Source of the DNA: JAEUSG01 sp964590225
GTDB taxonomy: Bacteria > Fibrobacterota > OXYB2-FULL-49-7 > JAEUSG01
Assembly (NCBI GenBank): GCA_964590225.1
Contig: CAZPWS010000016.1
Span: 1 to 57,917 of the forward strand
DNA length: 57,917 nucleotides
Direction of reading: 5' to 3'
Position 1 is the first letter of the stretch; each line of letters begins with the position of its first letter. Made by a program: the position numbers and the translations under genes. The notes under the pieces were generated by a model. That model searched no databases and was not told where the DNA came from. It saw only the letters and a list, made by a program, of their open reading frames with translations. This document shows, piece after piece, positions 43,516-52,853 of this stretch.

Positions 43516-46500
43516 ATGGCGTATCTATCTCTTTTTGTTCTTTGTCTATCTGTCTTTATTTTTCCGCTTAATGTAGAGTTGTCTGTTAAAGAGTGTGCTG
43601 GTTATTCTGCTATTCAATATCCTATTTCCGTTGTTGTCCCATTACCCGAAGGAGCATTTCAGGATATATCTAAATTTCGCGTTTCAGACGCTGGCGGAAC
43701 AACTATCCCTGCGCAATTTTCCGCCATAGGTCGTCGATGGCTAAATGACAATAGCATTTCAAATCTTCAAATCCGCTTTCAACCTACCGTGGCTGCCCAT
43801 TCAGGCGTCGGATCAGGAGTCTCGAGTTATTTTCTTAAAGACGATGGTTCTGGTAATGCCACAGGAACCAACTTGTCTATCGACAATGGCGCTTCCATAA
43901 TAACTGTCAATACAGGACGGTTAAAGTTCACCGTAAAAAAAGCTGGTTTCAACTTAATTGATCAGCTATGGTACGATAAGGATGGTAATAATATTTTCTC
44001 TGCAAGCGAGGAAATTATCAAGTCAAACTCTAAGAATGGCGGTGAGTTTAAAGGGCGTCTGCCTACTGATTTGCAATACGATGCGGACCGAAGTGATATA
44101 AAAGTTGAAATAGAAGAATCCGGTCCCATGGTAGCCATTATCCGTGCAGAAGCTGTAACAAAATATTCTAATCCATCGGATCATACACATGGATGGGCGG
44201 TGCGAATATACGCATATGCCGGAAAATCTTTTGTAAAGATTGACTATCAATTGCAAAATTCAGCAAAAACTAAAAAAGTAACCTACCCACTCTATTTCGA
44301 GGCGCTCAATCTAAATTTTGACCTCAATTTATCGTCCACCCCAGTAATCAAAGTTGGTTTGGGCAACGGTTCAACGCACACAACACCAAGAGGATCGGGT
44401 ATATTACTTGCACAGAAAAAAGACAGCCTTTTCAGTGTTTATGGAGGGTTGGATACAAATAGTACCCCACTTGTTTCTGGTGGTCGTCCAGATGGATACC
44501 TCAATATTGACGATGGCACGATGGGCCTGACGGTTGTAACTCGTAATTTTTGGCGTATGTATCCAAATGGTTTATCCATAAACTCTTCCAACAAGCTAAC
44601 AATTGAACTGTGGCCGGAATGGAGTTCCCAAATCAACGCAGCAGGGAGAAACCCAAAGTTTAACGAAACCGGATTGTATTGGTTGGTTGATATGCAGCAT
44701 AGCTATAAGGAGATACTTCTAAACTTTCATGGTGCCGACACCTCAAACGGTAGCTTAGCTGCTATCGCAAAACAGTTTGACTTTCATCCTGTAGCCACAC
44801 TACCAACTACCTGGATAGCAGAATGCCGCGCCTCACTTGATTTAAACGGACAACTTCCTTATGAAACCCGAAGAGCAGGAACAACAGACATGAGACGCCC
44901 CAATGAACTGGGCTCTTCCAATACCGGATGGAACTACTTCTATTTAAATGGCCGGCGTACGGGAACGGCGCAGGCTGGTGGCTGGCCACATGGCTTAGGC
45001 TCTTTTTTCGTAACTGAAAACCCTGCAGACTGGTTCATAGCGGAATGGTCTTCAATTGGCGACATGAATATCAGACCACAATCCATGGCTCAGTTCAATT
45101 TTGCAGCCGATTGGCCATTCCTAAACTTGGGAATAAATGTTTGCAATGGTGGCCAGTTAGACCCTGAGTGCTATGCCGGACACATAAACTGGCGTGCTCA
45201 AAGTTGCGGTAGCGATAAACTCGATAGCGCATTAATATCCGGCACTGAATCTTGGAGTGTTTTCAATAAAGGCTACTGCGAGTCATTGCCATACACCCAT
45301 GCTTGGATGTATCATCTTGAAGACGCGTATTGGATTACTGCAAATCCGTGGTTGCGTGATTGGTATGGTTTCATGAAAGAGCTACGAAAAACCTTCATTA
45401 GCAGCAATCGCATGCCGGCTGGAATTTCTGACCGTGGTAATGGTCATTTTTTTGCTCACGCCATGGCGGCCTATAAAGTTACCGGCGATACATCACTGGT
45501 GCGTATGATGGTAAAAGCTCTGGAGTTAGACTACAAACCTAAGTTTCGTCGGCAGTTTGGCGATAAGAACTCAATGTGTTGTGGACAGGTTGGCGAACAA
45601 GCTTTTGAAGTCGGTTTTATTGCTCGCCAGCTTATCAATATCATGAATGAGCTGGAATCAACCGATCCACAATCTTGGTCTGATCTTTTTCAGCTTTTAT
45701 CTGGCTGGATGGATTGGAACTACAATTATGCGAATTTTGCTTCAGTTTGGGCTCCTAGTGTTGCTCCTTCCTATGTTGCTGGTGGCACTTTGGCAGATCC
45801 CGTGGCTTGGTACTACTGGAACACTGGACGATCAAAGTATCGAGAGCATTTACTGCAGTACATTACAACAGGTATTGGCGGCGGCACAAAAGATTATGCA
45901 GACATGGGCAAAACAACATACAATTGGAACGGACAATACGAAGGTAGGTGGGTACAATATGTTAAGCACAATACGAAGCCAGATTCAACTCCTCCAGAGA
46001 AAATTAGTGACCTCAAACTATTTCGCTCCGGTAATCTATGCCAACTCTCCTGGACCGCTCCTATTAACGCATACCGCTACCATGTGGTTTGGGCAAAACT
46101 GCCAATTGTCGGGGAAGCGACAGAAAATATAAACCGATGGAACTGGTGGGCAGCAAATTCAATCGGTCCAAAGTTTAGAGCAACACATGGAACCAAAGAA
46201 TACCTTTCCTTTAATGTGCCCGACACTGGTTATCCAATTGTGTTTGCTGCGGTTTTCAGCTTTGATTCAGCAAACAATATGAGTCTCATTTCAAATCTTG
46301 GAAAAAGCGATTCCACCCCACCATCTGCGGTATCTAATCTTTTAGCCATTGCCCCTTACGCCCATTCTGTCGCTCTTTCTTGGTCGCCATCCACAGATCA
46401 AGAGAGCGGCATTTCCCACTATCGCATATACCGTGATGGTCTGCTGCTTGCGGAAACCGATACTACTATGTTTATTGACAAGAAAACTACAGAAGAAACC

Positions 46501-47682
46501 ATATACCAATATCAGGTAGCTGCAGTCAATATGTCTTTATCAGAGGGGGCATTAACGGATGTGAGCATTACTACACCCAAAGACACTATAGCTCCAACTA
46601 TCATAAAAGCTACTGCAATAAACGAAAATCCTGTAGTAACCTTGCTTTTTAATGAACGCCTTGAAAAAACTTCGGCTGAAGCAATTAATAACTATTTAGT
46701 TGATCAATCCGTTGCGGTTATCAGTGCTGCTCTCAACGAGGATCTGATAACGGTAGTGCTGACCTTGAGCCCGCTAACACCAGCAACAACTTATAGGCTC
46801 ACCATAAATGGCGTTAAGGATATTTCCAGCTCCGGTAATGCTATGTCGGGTGTTTCCACTACATTTACTTATCGCATTCCGTTTACATATACTGATCCGG
46901 TTAGTTCAAACGGACGGGCAACTTCGTACACATGGGGAGTCGCTGGCCTTAATGAGCGTATATACATTTCAGATGTTTTTGAGATAATGAGGATTCCCAA
47001 GAAATATGTTGGACTCCCAATGCTTAAATTCGATAACGATAAGGATGTAACAAAAACTTTGGACACACTGGTAATGTTTGAAACCAATAAAGAAGTCACC
47101 GTTTATGTTGCACGGGATGACAGAATTATACAATTCTATGGAGCGAACAGAATACCATCAATGTTTACAAAGTTCGGCTACTCCGACAATGGCGACGACA
47201 TATACATTGGCAAACCTGGTAGAGACACATTGGGTGTCCCCTTTAGTTTATTTCAGCAAACTTTTCCTGCCGGAAAGATTATTATAAGTGGGAATAACGG
47301 CTACACCACAAATTATAGCAACTATTTTGTTATGGTAATGCCCACGGATAGCTCTCTCTTGCCATCGACAACAGCAGAAATCGATGCCAATGCTTCCACA
47401 AACGAAGGGTTCTGGGTGAGTCCAAACCCGTTCAACCCGTCTGTCAATATAATTGTCCAGACCAGGATTAACGGAACCAATAGAGAATTGCCAATGGTTA
47501 ATATTTTCAATATCCAGGGGAAAAAAGTAGGTAGTGCCAATCCAATATATGTCGGATACCGTGACGGTTTAGGCCGTTTTGAGTATAAGTGGAGCGGAAA
47601 TTACTTTCCTAGCGGAACTTATTTTGCAGTAGTGAATATTAGTGGGCAATTACAACGAAGAAAAATAGTTCTCCTTAAGTAA
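43516..47682 (+). CDS. multidomain exported protein with PcRGLX/YetA-like N-terminal region
   Basis: 1,388 residues. The signal peptide is at ~1-19. The region to ~400 resembles the RIFT-barrel and beta-sandwich parts of PcRGLX/YetA-type proteins, a group that includes exo-acting rhamnogalacturonan lyases (PISVVVPLPEGAF, TIPAQF, WYDKDGNN, WRMYPNGL). Residues ~440-805 look like an alpha/alpha toroid (HAWMYHLEDAYWITANPWLRD, GHFFAHAMAAYKVTGD). Then come two FN3 modules (from ~821 and ~931), an Ig/SbsA-like module (~1022-1120), a beta-rich module (~1125-1265), and a sorting domain (SPNPFNPSVNI, PSGTYFAVVNISG). GGGGGT lies upstream of ATG 43516. A polysaccharide lyase role is an inference from distant likeness. 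Confidence 0.72.
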   Translation: MAYLSLFVLCLSVFIFPLNVELSVKECAGYSAIQYPISVVVPLPEGAFQDISKFRVSDAGGTTIPAQFSAIGRRWLNDNSISNLQIRFQPTVAAHSGVGSGVSSYFLKDDGSGNATGTNLSIDNGASIITVNTGRLKFTVKKAGFNLIDQLWYDKDGNNIFSASEEIIKSNSKNGGEFKGRLPTDLQYDADRSDIKVEIEESGPMVAIIRAEAVTKYSNPSDHTHGWAVRIYAYAGKSFVKIDYQLQNSAKTKKVTYPLYFEALNLNFDLNLSSTPVIKVGLGNGSTHTTPRGSGILLAQKKDSLFSVYGGLDTNSTPLVSGGRPDGYLNIDDGTMGLTVVTRNFWRMYPNGLSINSSNKLTIELWPEWSSQINAAGRNPKFNETGLYWLVDMQHSYKEILLNFHGADTSNGSLAAIAKQFDFHPVATLPTTWIAECRASLDLNGQLPYETRRAGTTDMRRPNELGSSNTGWNYFYLNGRRTGTAQAGGWPHGLGSFFVTENPADWFIAEWSSIGDMNIRPQSMAQFNFAADWPFLNLGINVCNGGQLDPECYAGHINWRAQSCGSDKLDSALISGTESWSVFNKGYCESLPYTHAWMYHLEDAYWITANPWLRDWYGFMKELRKTFISSNRMPAGISDRGNGHFFAHAMAAYKVTGDTSLVRMMVKALELDYKPKFRRQFGDKNSMCCGQVGEQAFEVGFIARQLINIMNELESTDPQSWSDLFQLLSGWMDWNYNYANFASVWAPSVAPSYVAGGTLADPVAWYYWNTGRSKYREHLLQYITTGIGGGTKDYADMGKTTYNWNGQYEGRWVQYVKHNTKPDSTPPEKISDLKLFRSGNLCQLSWTAPINAYRYHVVWAKLPIVGEATENINRWNWWAANSIGPKFRATHGTKEYLSFNVPDTGYPIVFAAVFSFDSANNMSLISNLGKSDSTPPSAVSNLLAIAPYAHSVALSWSPSTDQESGISHYRIYRDGLLLAETDTTMFIDKKTTEETIYQYQVAAVNMSLSEGALTDVSITTPKDTIAPTIIKATAINENPVVTLLFNERLEKTSAEAINNYLVDQSVAVISAALNEDLITVVLTLSPLTPATTYRLTINGVKDISSSGNAMSGVSTTFTYRIPFTYTDPVSSNGRATSYTWGVAGLNERIYISDVFEIMRIPKKYVGLPMLKFDNDKDVTKTLDTLVMFETNKEVTVYVARDDRIIQFYGANRIPSMFTKFGYSDNGDDIYIGKPGRDTLGVPFSLFQQTFPAGKIIISGNNGYTTNYSNYFVMVMPTDSSLLPSTTAEIDANASTNEGFWVSPNPFNPSVNIIVQTRINGTNRELPMVNIFNIQGKKVGSANPIYVGYRDGLGRFEYKWSGNYFPSGTYFAVVNISGQLQRRKIVLLK

Positions 47683-47695
47683 TATTGGAGGTATA

Positions 47696-49054
47696 GTGCT
47701 TAACAGATCGATTAATTTATTTACTGTTGTCTTGCTAACTATTGTGATTGTTAAGGGCGAAGTAATCGGACCTTTCACAAGTTCTTCTGCGATAATAGTT
47801 GCACCTGAGTGTCGTACCCCCAAGTTTGTTCAACGCAATCCAGCTGTTGCTTATGGTGACGGTGTTTATCTTGTAGTTTGGTCTGATGGTGGAATGCAAC
47901 CCATAAAAGAGAGTGCCGACATTTACTGTGCCAGAATTTGTGCTTCAACAGGTATTTCGCTCGATCCAGGGGGCGTTCTGATATGTGGCGCAGACTACAT
48001 ACAAAATAATCCTCGGGTTGCATTTGATGGTACAAATTTTTTTGTAATATGGGAGGATTTCAGAAACAACAACGATTATGATATTTACTTTGCCAGAGTA
48101 AGAAGCGATGGTGTTGTGATGGATCCTGGTGGTGTCTTGGTTTCTGGAAAAGCTGGCATAAACGAAGCGAGGCCTGACATTGCCTTTACAGGCTCGCAAT
48201 TTATAGCTGTCTGGATGGATGCCAGGCGGCCGGTGCTTTACGGTATTTTTGGTAGCAGAATTAGCACTACAGGTCAGATTTTAGATCCTGAGGGTATTGA
48301 AATTGTGGCCGAAAGACAGTCACTGATCGATTCTGTCACCCCGCCAAATTTTCAATGGACCGGTACATCTAAGTACAATGCATACGAACAATGGTGGGAA
48401 AACATCTCATCAAAATCAAATCCTTCGTTAGCATGCAACGATAGTGTATGCGCGCTTGCTTTCCTTACAACTGTACGCGCACGCCCCAATAACGACTTAG
48501 GGATGCTATTTGTTGACAAAAACACAGGACGGCCTAAAGGGAAAGCAAACAACCTAAGCGCTGCAAGCTTCCAGGATAGGCCATCACTCATTACAGACAA
48601 CAAAGGCTTTCTTGTTTTTGCCGGTACCCAATCTTCCAGCCGTGGTGGGGGACCGTCGATGGTTTCGCTGTCATACTATGATCTGTCAAATTACAGGACA
48701 ATGTCCTATGTCTCACCACAGGTTATGGCAGCACAGCGGGAATCTCGAAAGGCTGTAATATTCAATGGGACTCATTATATAACTGCAATGGATTACTGGG
48801 TAAATGCAATCGACGAACTTGTTAGCTCGGCTATAGCGTTAAACCGCTACAACCCAGGCGATACTACATTGATGAGTCCAATTGCAGGGCAAACAACTCC
48901 AGGCACACTCATAGAGACCATGACCGCGTCACAAGGCAGCGTTCGTCATTGCGCCATGACATCCGGCGAGAGTGGGGCGTTTATTCTACTTTACGAAAAG
49001 AATGAGGGTGCAAATTCCTGCAGAATAATAGCACGGATTATGTCAGAAAATTAA
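47696..49054 (+). CDS. exported repeat protein lacking a sorting domain (family B)
   Basis: GTG start at 47696 with GGAGG five bases upstream, followed by a signal peptide (INLFTVVLLTIVIVKG). It has the family B repeats: FFVIWEDFRNNNDYDIYFAR then VVMDPGGVLVSG, and FIAVWMDARR then GIFGSRISTTGQILD. It stays close to the repeats of the 41878 product. Unlike its paralogues it stops at RIMSEN with no PNPFN tail, so it may be released, periplasmic or a partner of the tailed proteins. It follows the 1,388-residue gene by 13 bases. Confidence 0.72.
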   Translation: MLNRSINLFTVVLLTIVIVKGEVIGPFTSSSAIIVAPECRTPKFVQRNPAVAYGDGVYLVVWSDGGMQPIKESADIYCARICASTGISLDPGGVLICGADYIQNNPRVAFDGTNFFVIWEDFRNNNDYDIYFARVRSDGVVMDPGGVLVSGKAGINEARPDIAFTGSQFIAVWMDARRPVLYGIFGSRISTTGQILDPEGIEIVAERQSLIDSVTPPNFQWTGTSKYNAYEQWWENISSKSNPSLACNDSVCALAFLTTVRARPNNDLGMLFVDKNTGRPKGKANNLSAASFQDRPSLITDNKGFLVFAGTQSSSRGGGPSMVSLSYYDLSNYRTMSYVSPQVMAAQRESRKAVIFNGTHYITAMDYWVNAIDELVSSAIALNRYNPGDTTLMSPIAGQTTPGTLIETMTASQGSVRHCAMTSGESGAFILLYEKNEGANSCRIIARIMSEN

Positions 49055-49065
49055 TAGGGAAAAAT

Positions 49066-50529
49066 ATGAAAAATAAGTTATGCCAAATACATATGATTAT
49101 TCTTGCGTTTGTTGCTCTTTTATTGGCAAAAACCATTCAGATACCGATTGGAAATATCAAACACATGGAATATACTGCCTTTGTGCGCGGTCCTATGAAT
49201 GGTGATTATATCAATGGTCCAGCTCGTCAAACGGTCATTTCTGGCCGTGTAAAATGCGCTTACGATTGGGATGGAAATATTTTTGTATTCGATTGCTATG
49301 GTTTGCGGCTGCTACGCATTGATATAAATGGAAATACCAGAGTAATAGCAGGCAGTGGTGATGTTGGCCATCAGGACGGCCCTGCGGACCAGGCAAGTTT
49401 TACTGTCGGAAAATCAGCCTATCGTGATATATATTTCGACTTAGCTTGTGATGGATATGGTGCAGTTTATGTAAAAGACAACCCTTATGTCAGAAAAGTT
49501 TACAAGAATCCCGACAGCACCTGGAGCGTATCAACACTATTCGGCTTTGGAAACGCATCTCCACAAAAAGGCAAGTGGATATCTTTAAAGCAGTTTAAGG
49601 GATTTGGCGGCACACAAAGCTTTGATGTAAACGCAGAGGGAACAGAAATATGGTTTAACGACCAGTATCTTGGGCTCATCAGGGTTTGTCTGGACAAAGA
49701 TTCGGTTACCTGTCTGGCAACGCCACAGGAAGTGCTTGCAGCCGGCAACGCGCCTTCATATTATGAGCCTCCAGGAAAATGCAAATTAACAACAGACAGT
49801 ATATTCTATTTTATGATTGATCGCAGTACAGTGTGGTTAACCTACGATTTAAAAAATGGCGAAATTAAGCATTTTGCCGGTGTTTATCCGACACAAAGAG
49901 ATTATGATGGCACTTGGCGACTCGACGCTCGTTGGTTTGCCACAAGCCCATGGCACTCCATTGATGGTACGCTCCACTTATCAAGCGGAGAAGACGAGGT
50001 CTCATTAAGAAGGATTTACAATGATACAGTTAAGCACTTATTGAATGACGGTAGTTGGAATAGGCAGAATGGCAAAACGGGCGCATGGACAATTGCGGGA
50101 ATCAAAGGGATCGGAACGGATGGTGGCATTTATTGTATCCCAGGGCAGTACCAATGGCCATTTGCCTTATGCAAACTTGTTAGTGATGAATACAAAACTA
50201 TCAACCTACCAGAGTTGAGCCATCATACTCAAACGGAATCCAAGAAAACAACCCCAAAGACAAACTCAATATTGTATTATCCAAATCCAACATATGCGAA
50301 CTCACCTGTATATTTTGACTTACCATTATCTAAAAGAAAAGCCTATCTAAGCATATTTAATCAAAGCGGCCAACTTATGCTAACCATGGAAATTTTGCCT
50401 AAAAATAATTCCCGAATATCATGGAATGGCCATAGCACAGAGAACAAGCCTCTTGTTTCTGGGGTTTATCTGGCAAGGTACCGTTCGGACGAAATATGCC
50501 TGAGTCGCCGTATAGTTTTAATGCGATAA
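49066..50529 (+). CDS. exported NHL-like propeller protein with sorting domain (family A-related)
   Basis: 487 residues. Signal peptide (IHMIILAFVALLLAKT); AGGG six bases before ATG 49066. It has NHL-style blades: CAYDWDGNIFVFDCYGLRLL then RIDINGNTRVIAGSG, then HQDGPADQASF, and LACDGYGAVYVKDN. The C-terminal ~85 residues are a sorting domain of the YYPNPTYANSP type with LSIFNQSGQLML and SGVYLARYRS. It is the last gene of the plus-strand arm; the next gene is convergent, 18 bases away. Ligand unknown. Confidence 0.75.
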   Translation: MKNKLCQIHMIILAFVALLLAKTIQIPIGNIKHMEYTAFVRGPMNGDYINGPARQTVISGRVKCAYDWDGNIFVFDCYGLRLLRIDINGNTRVIAGSGDVGHQDGPADQASFTVGKSAYRDIYFDLACDGYGAVYVKDNPYVRKVYKNPDSTWSVSTLFGFGNASPQKGKWISLKQFKGFGGTQSFDVNAEGTEIWFNDQYLGLIRVCLDKDSVTCLATPQEVLAAGNAPSYYEPPGKCKLTTDSIFYFMIDRSTVWLTYDLKNGEIKHFAGVYPTQRDYDGTWRLDARWFATSPWHSIDGTLHLSSGEDEVSLRRIYNDTVKHLLNDGSWNRQNGKTGAWTIAGIKGIGTDGGIYCIPGQYQWPFALCKLVSDEYKTINLPELSHHTQTESKKTTPKTNSILYYPNPTYANSPVYFDLPLSKRKAYLSIFNQSGQLMLTMEILPKNNSRISWNGHSTENKPLVSGVYLARYRSDEICLSRRIVLMR

Positions 50530-50547
50530 AATTAACTTTGCACCCAC

Positions 50548-51885
50548 CTATCTATACTGCGGAAGCATACTCCCATGAGCATCTATTAGCTGGTCGCACA
50601 TATCTCTTATTTTATCAATAGACAACTCGCTTGAAGTGTGAGGATCAAGCATAACGGCATGATAGATACTCTCACGCTTAATATTTAGGGCTGCGTCAAT
50701 AGTAAGAAGCTGAACGCTGATGTTTGTTCTGTTAAGAGCTGCGCACTGTTCAGGTAAATCCCCAACAAATGTACCTTGAACACCATTACGATCAACGAGA
50801 CATGGAACTTCCACAACGGCGGTCGAAGGTAGATTTGTGATAAGCCCATTATTCATCACATTACCGCCTATTCGGCAGGGAACATCGGTTTCAACCGCTT
50901 CCATTATTGCAGAGCCATATTCCGATGTCCTCGTATGAGTGAGATTACTATTGTTTATCAGTTCGTCCTTTTGCTTTTGCCACTCCTGAATTTGAGAGAC
51001 GCATCGACGGGGATATTCGTCAAGCGGAATATTAAATTCACTAATCTGCTCTGGATACATGGACTTGATCCAATATGGCATATACTCCGCATTATGTTCC
51101 GAAGACTCAGTAACATAAAAACCGAATTGCTTCATAATTTCAAACCTAACCATATCTCCATGTTTCTTGGCTCCATGAACTCTTGCTTCTCTGTTTTTTT
51201 CTTCCGCACGCCGTTTAATTTCAGGATACAAATCCTCTCCATGGGCTTTTATTGAAAGAAGCCACGCCATATGGTTAATACCAGCGATATACCATTGAGA
51301 ATCTTTATAGCGATCGCTCATATCAAGATGCTTTAATAAATTACTGACACAACCCTGAACAGAGTGGCATAGCCCAACAGTTTTAACAGATGAACCACGA
51401 AGCAGTGCACCGGTAAGCATAGCCATCGGATTCGTATAATTCAAAAACCAGGCTTCGGGTGCCACCTCCTCGATGTCTCTCGCAAAGTCCAGCATCACGG
51501 GAATAGTGCGTAAAGCGCGAAATATACCACCAATGCCCACTGTGTCACCAATTGTCTGGCGAAGACCAAACCTCTTTGGTATCTCAAAATCTATTACTGT
51601 CGAAGGCTCGTATCCACCAACCTGGATGGCATTCACAATATATTTTGCGCCACGCAAGGCTTCTTTCCTGTTTTCAACACCGAGATATGTTGAAATAACC
51701 GCTTTCCCTTCATTCAAATTGTTATTAAGATTATCAAGCATCAGTTTCGATTCCAAAAGCCTATCCGAATCGATATCGTATAATGCAAAATGGGCGAAAC
51801 GCAATGCAGGCGTGAGTAAACAATCGCCAATAATATTTTTTGCGAATACTGTGCTGCCCGCCCCCATAAAAGCAATTTTAAGCAT
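50548..51885 (-). CDS. GH4 family glycosidase, alpha-galactosidase (MelA) type
   Basis: Family 4 glycoside hydrolase using NAD+ and a divalent metal in an oxidation-elimination mechanism. The NAD site is FMGAGSTVFAKN (6-17). NYTNPMAML (149-157) and GLCHSVQG (171-178; Cys173, His174) follow, and GINHMAW (202-208) supplies a further His. CHSV is the signature reported for alpha-galactosidases in this family, as opposed to CHEV of alpha-galacturonidases. No signal peptide, so it works in the cytoplasm on imported oligosaccharides. GGGGG (51891-51895) lies five bases before the ATG. Divergent from an AraC-type regulator with a dyad between them. It could serve the neighbouring exported-protein locus, but no sugar transporter is present here. 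Confidence 0.9.
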   Translation of the reverse strand: MLKIAFMGAGSTVFAKNIIGDCLLTPALRFAHFALYDIDSDRLLESKLMLDNLNNNLNEGKAVISTYLGVENRKEALRGAKYIVNAIQVGGYEPSTVIDFEIPKRFGLRQTIGDTVGIGGIFRALRTIPVMLDFARDIEEVAPEAWFLNYTNPMAMLTGALLRGSSVKTVGLCHSVQGCVSNLLKHLDMSDRYKDSQWYIAGINHMAWLLSIKAHGEDLYPEIKRRAEEKNREARVHGAKKHGDMVRFEIMKQFGFYVTESSEHNAEYMPYWIKSMYPEQISEFNIPLDEYPRRCVSQIQEWQKQKDELINNSNLTHTRTSEYGSAIMEAVETDVPCRIGGNVMNNGLITNLPSTAVVEVPCLVDRNGVQGTFVGDLPEQCAALNRTNISVQLLTIDAALNIKRESIYHAVMLDPHTSSELSIDKIRDMCDQLIDAHGSMLPQYR

Positions 51886-51937
51886 AACAACCCCCTTTAT
51901 AATACTTTAGTGATTTATGATTATTAATATACAACCA

Positions 51938-51964
51938 AATACCATACAGGTAAATATGGTGTTT
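51938..51964. promoter_or_regulatory. inverted repeat, candidate operator between GH4 and AraC genes
   Basis: AAATACCATA (51938-51947) and TATGGTGTTT (51955-51964) form a 10-base inverted repeat with one mismatch around a seven-base spacer. It lies in the 107-base gap between the divergent GH4 and AraC-type genes. That position suits an operator for the regulator, controlling both genes. This is inferred from position and symmetry only. Confidence 0.5.
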
Positions 51965-51992
51965 GTGACATTTTATAAGTATTTTGTGATAT

Positions 51993-52853
51993 ATGACTAA
52001 GCTATCATTTCCCAAGTTTAATTACCACAACATTACTATTGTACGCCCTGTGGGAGTAGGACACGAAACAATAAATAGCAATTCATATTCATGGGACAAC
52101 GAAAAACACGGAACCGGAGAACAGTACGGCTTTTTCCAATACACTCTGTCGGGAACCGGACACCTGTTATTGGATAATAATCGCCACAAATGCGAGAGGG
52201 AATGCGGTTTTTTATGCACAACGGACCACCATTTTAAATACTGGTTTGATAAAGCAACCGATTCAACATGGGAATTTCTCTGGATAGGTTTTTCCGGAAC
52301 AAGCGCCATATCAATCATAAAATCAATACAAACAGGCTTTGGAAAATTTGTTAAGCTGCCAATAAGTTCCAGATGCATCCACACCATCTACGAACTCTAC
52401 AGTAAAGCAAATAAGAACCAGTGGCACAACGAGACTGAGCTTTCGTCAATGGGCTATCTTTTTTTACTGCAATTAATCGAAGACCTGAGAAAAAAGCACA
52501 CTAACGATACTACGGAAAGAATCGATGAATCAGCCCATTACATTAAAACCCATTTCGACGAATCAATAAGCGTTGAATTGCTCGCCTTACGCTACGGTTA
52601 CTCGCGAGAGCACTTCTCCCGCTTATTTTCGCAAAGAATTGGGTTGTCGCCAACCCAATACATACTCGATTGCCGCCTTGAACAGGCCAAACGGCTTGTG
52701 TGTGAAAATAAACTTTCGTTAAAACAAATAGCAGATAAGTGTGGTTTGAAGGACGCTAACTACCTGTGCAGCCTGTTTCGTAAAAGATACAAGACTTCGC
52801 CAAGACAGTATCCCTCATCGATAGATGCCGTCTTTTCCTATACACCCACATGA
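51993..52853 (+). CDS. AraC-family transcriptional regulator with cupin-like sensor domain
   Basis: 286 residues, cytoplasmic. The N-terminal ~170 residues are a cupin-like AraC ligand-binding domain (HGTGEQYGFFQYTLSGTGHLLL). The C-terminal ~100 residues hold two helix-turn-helices: ISVELLALRYGYSREHFSRLF and LSLKQIADKCGLKDANYLCSLF, with the family signature end YKTSPRQY. This is the RafR/MsmR-like plan that commonly activates alpha-galactoside genes, which fits the divergent GH4 gene. Its 3' end overlaps the convergent accD gene by 16 bases. Confidence 0.9.
   Translation: MTKLSFPKFNYHNITIVRPVGVGHETINSNSYSWDNEKHGTGEQYGFFQYTLSGTGHLLLDNNRHKCERECGFLCTTDHHFKYWFDKATDSTWEFLWIGFSGTSAISIIKSIQTGFGKFVKLPISSRCIHTIYELYSKANKNQWHNETELSSMGYLFLLQLIEDLRKKHTNDTTERIDESAHYIKTHFDESISVELLALRYGYSREHFSRLFSQRIGLSPTQYILDCRLEQAKRLVCENKLSLKQIADKCGLKDANYLCSLFRKRYKTSPRQYPSSIDAVFSYTPT

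Noticed and set aside
50548..51885. GH4 enzyme as an alpha-galacturonidase (LplD-like)
   Set aside because: Tempting because of the YetA-like neighbour, but the motif reads CHSVQG. The S after CH points to the alpha-galactosidase subgroup, so the galacturonidase call was not made.
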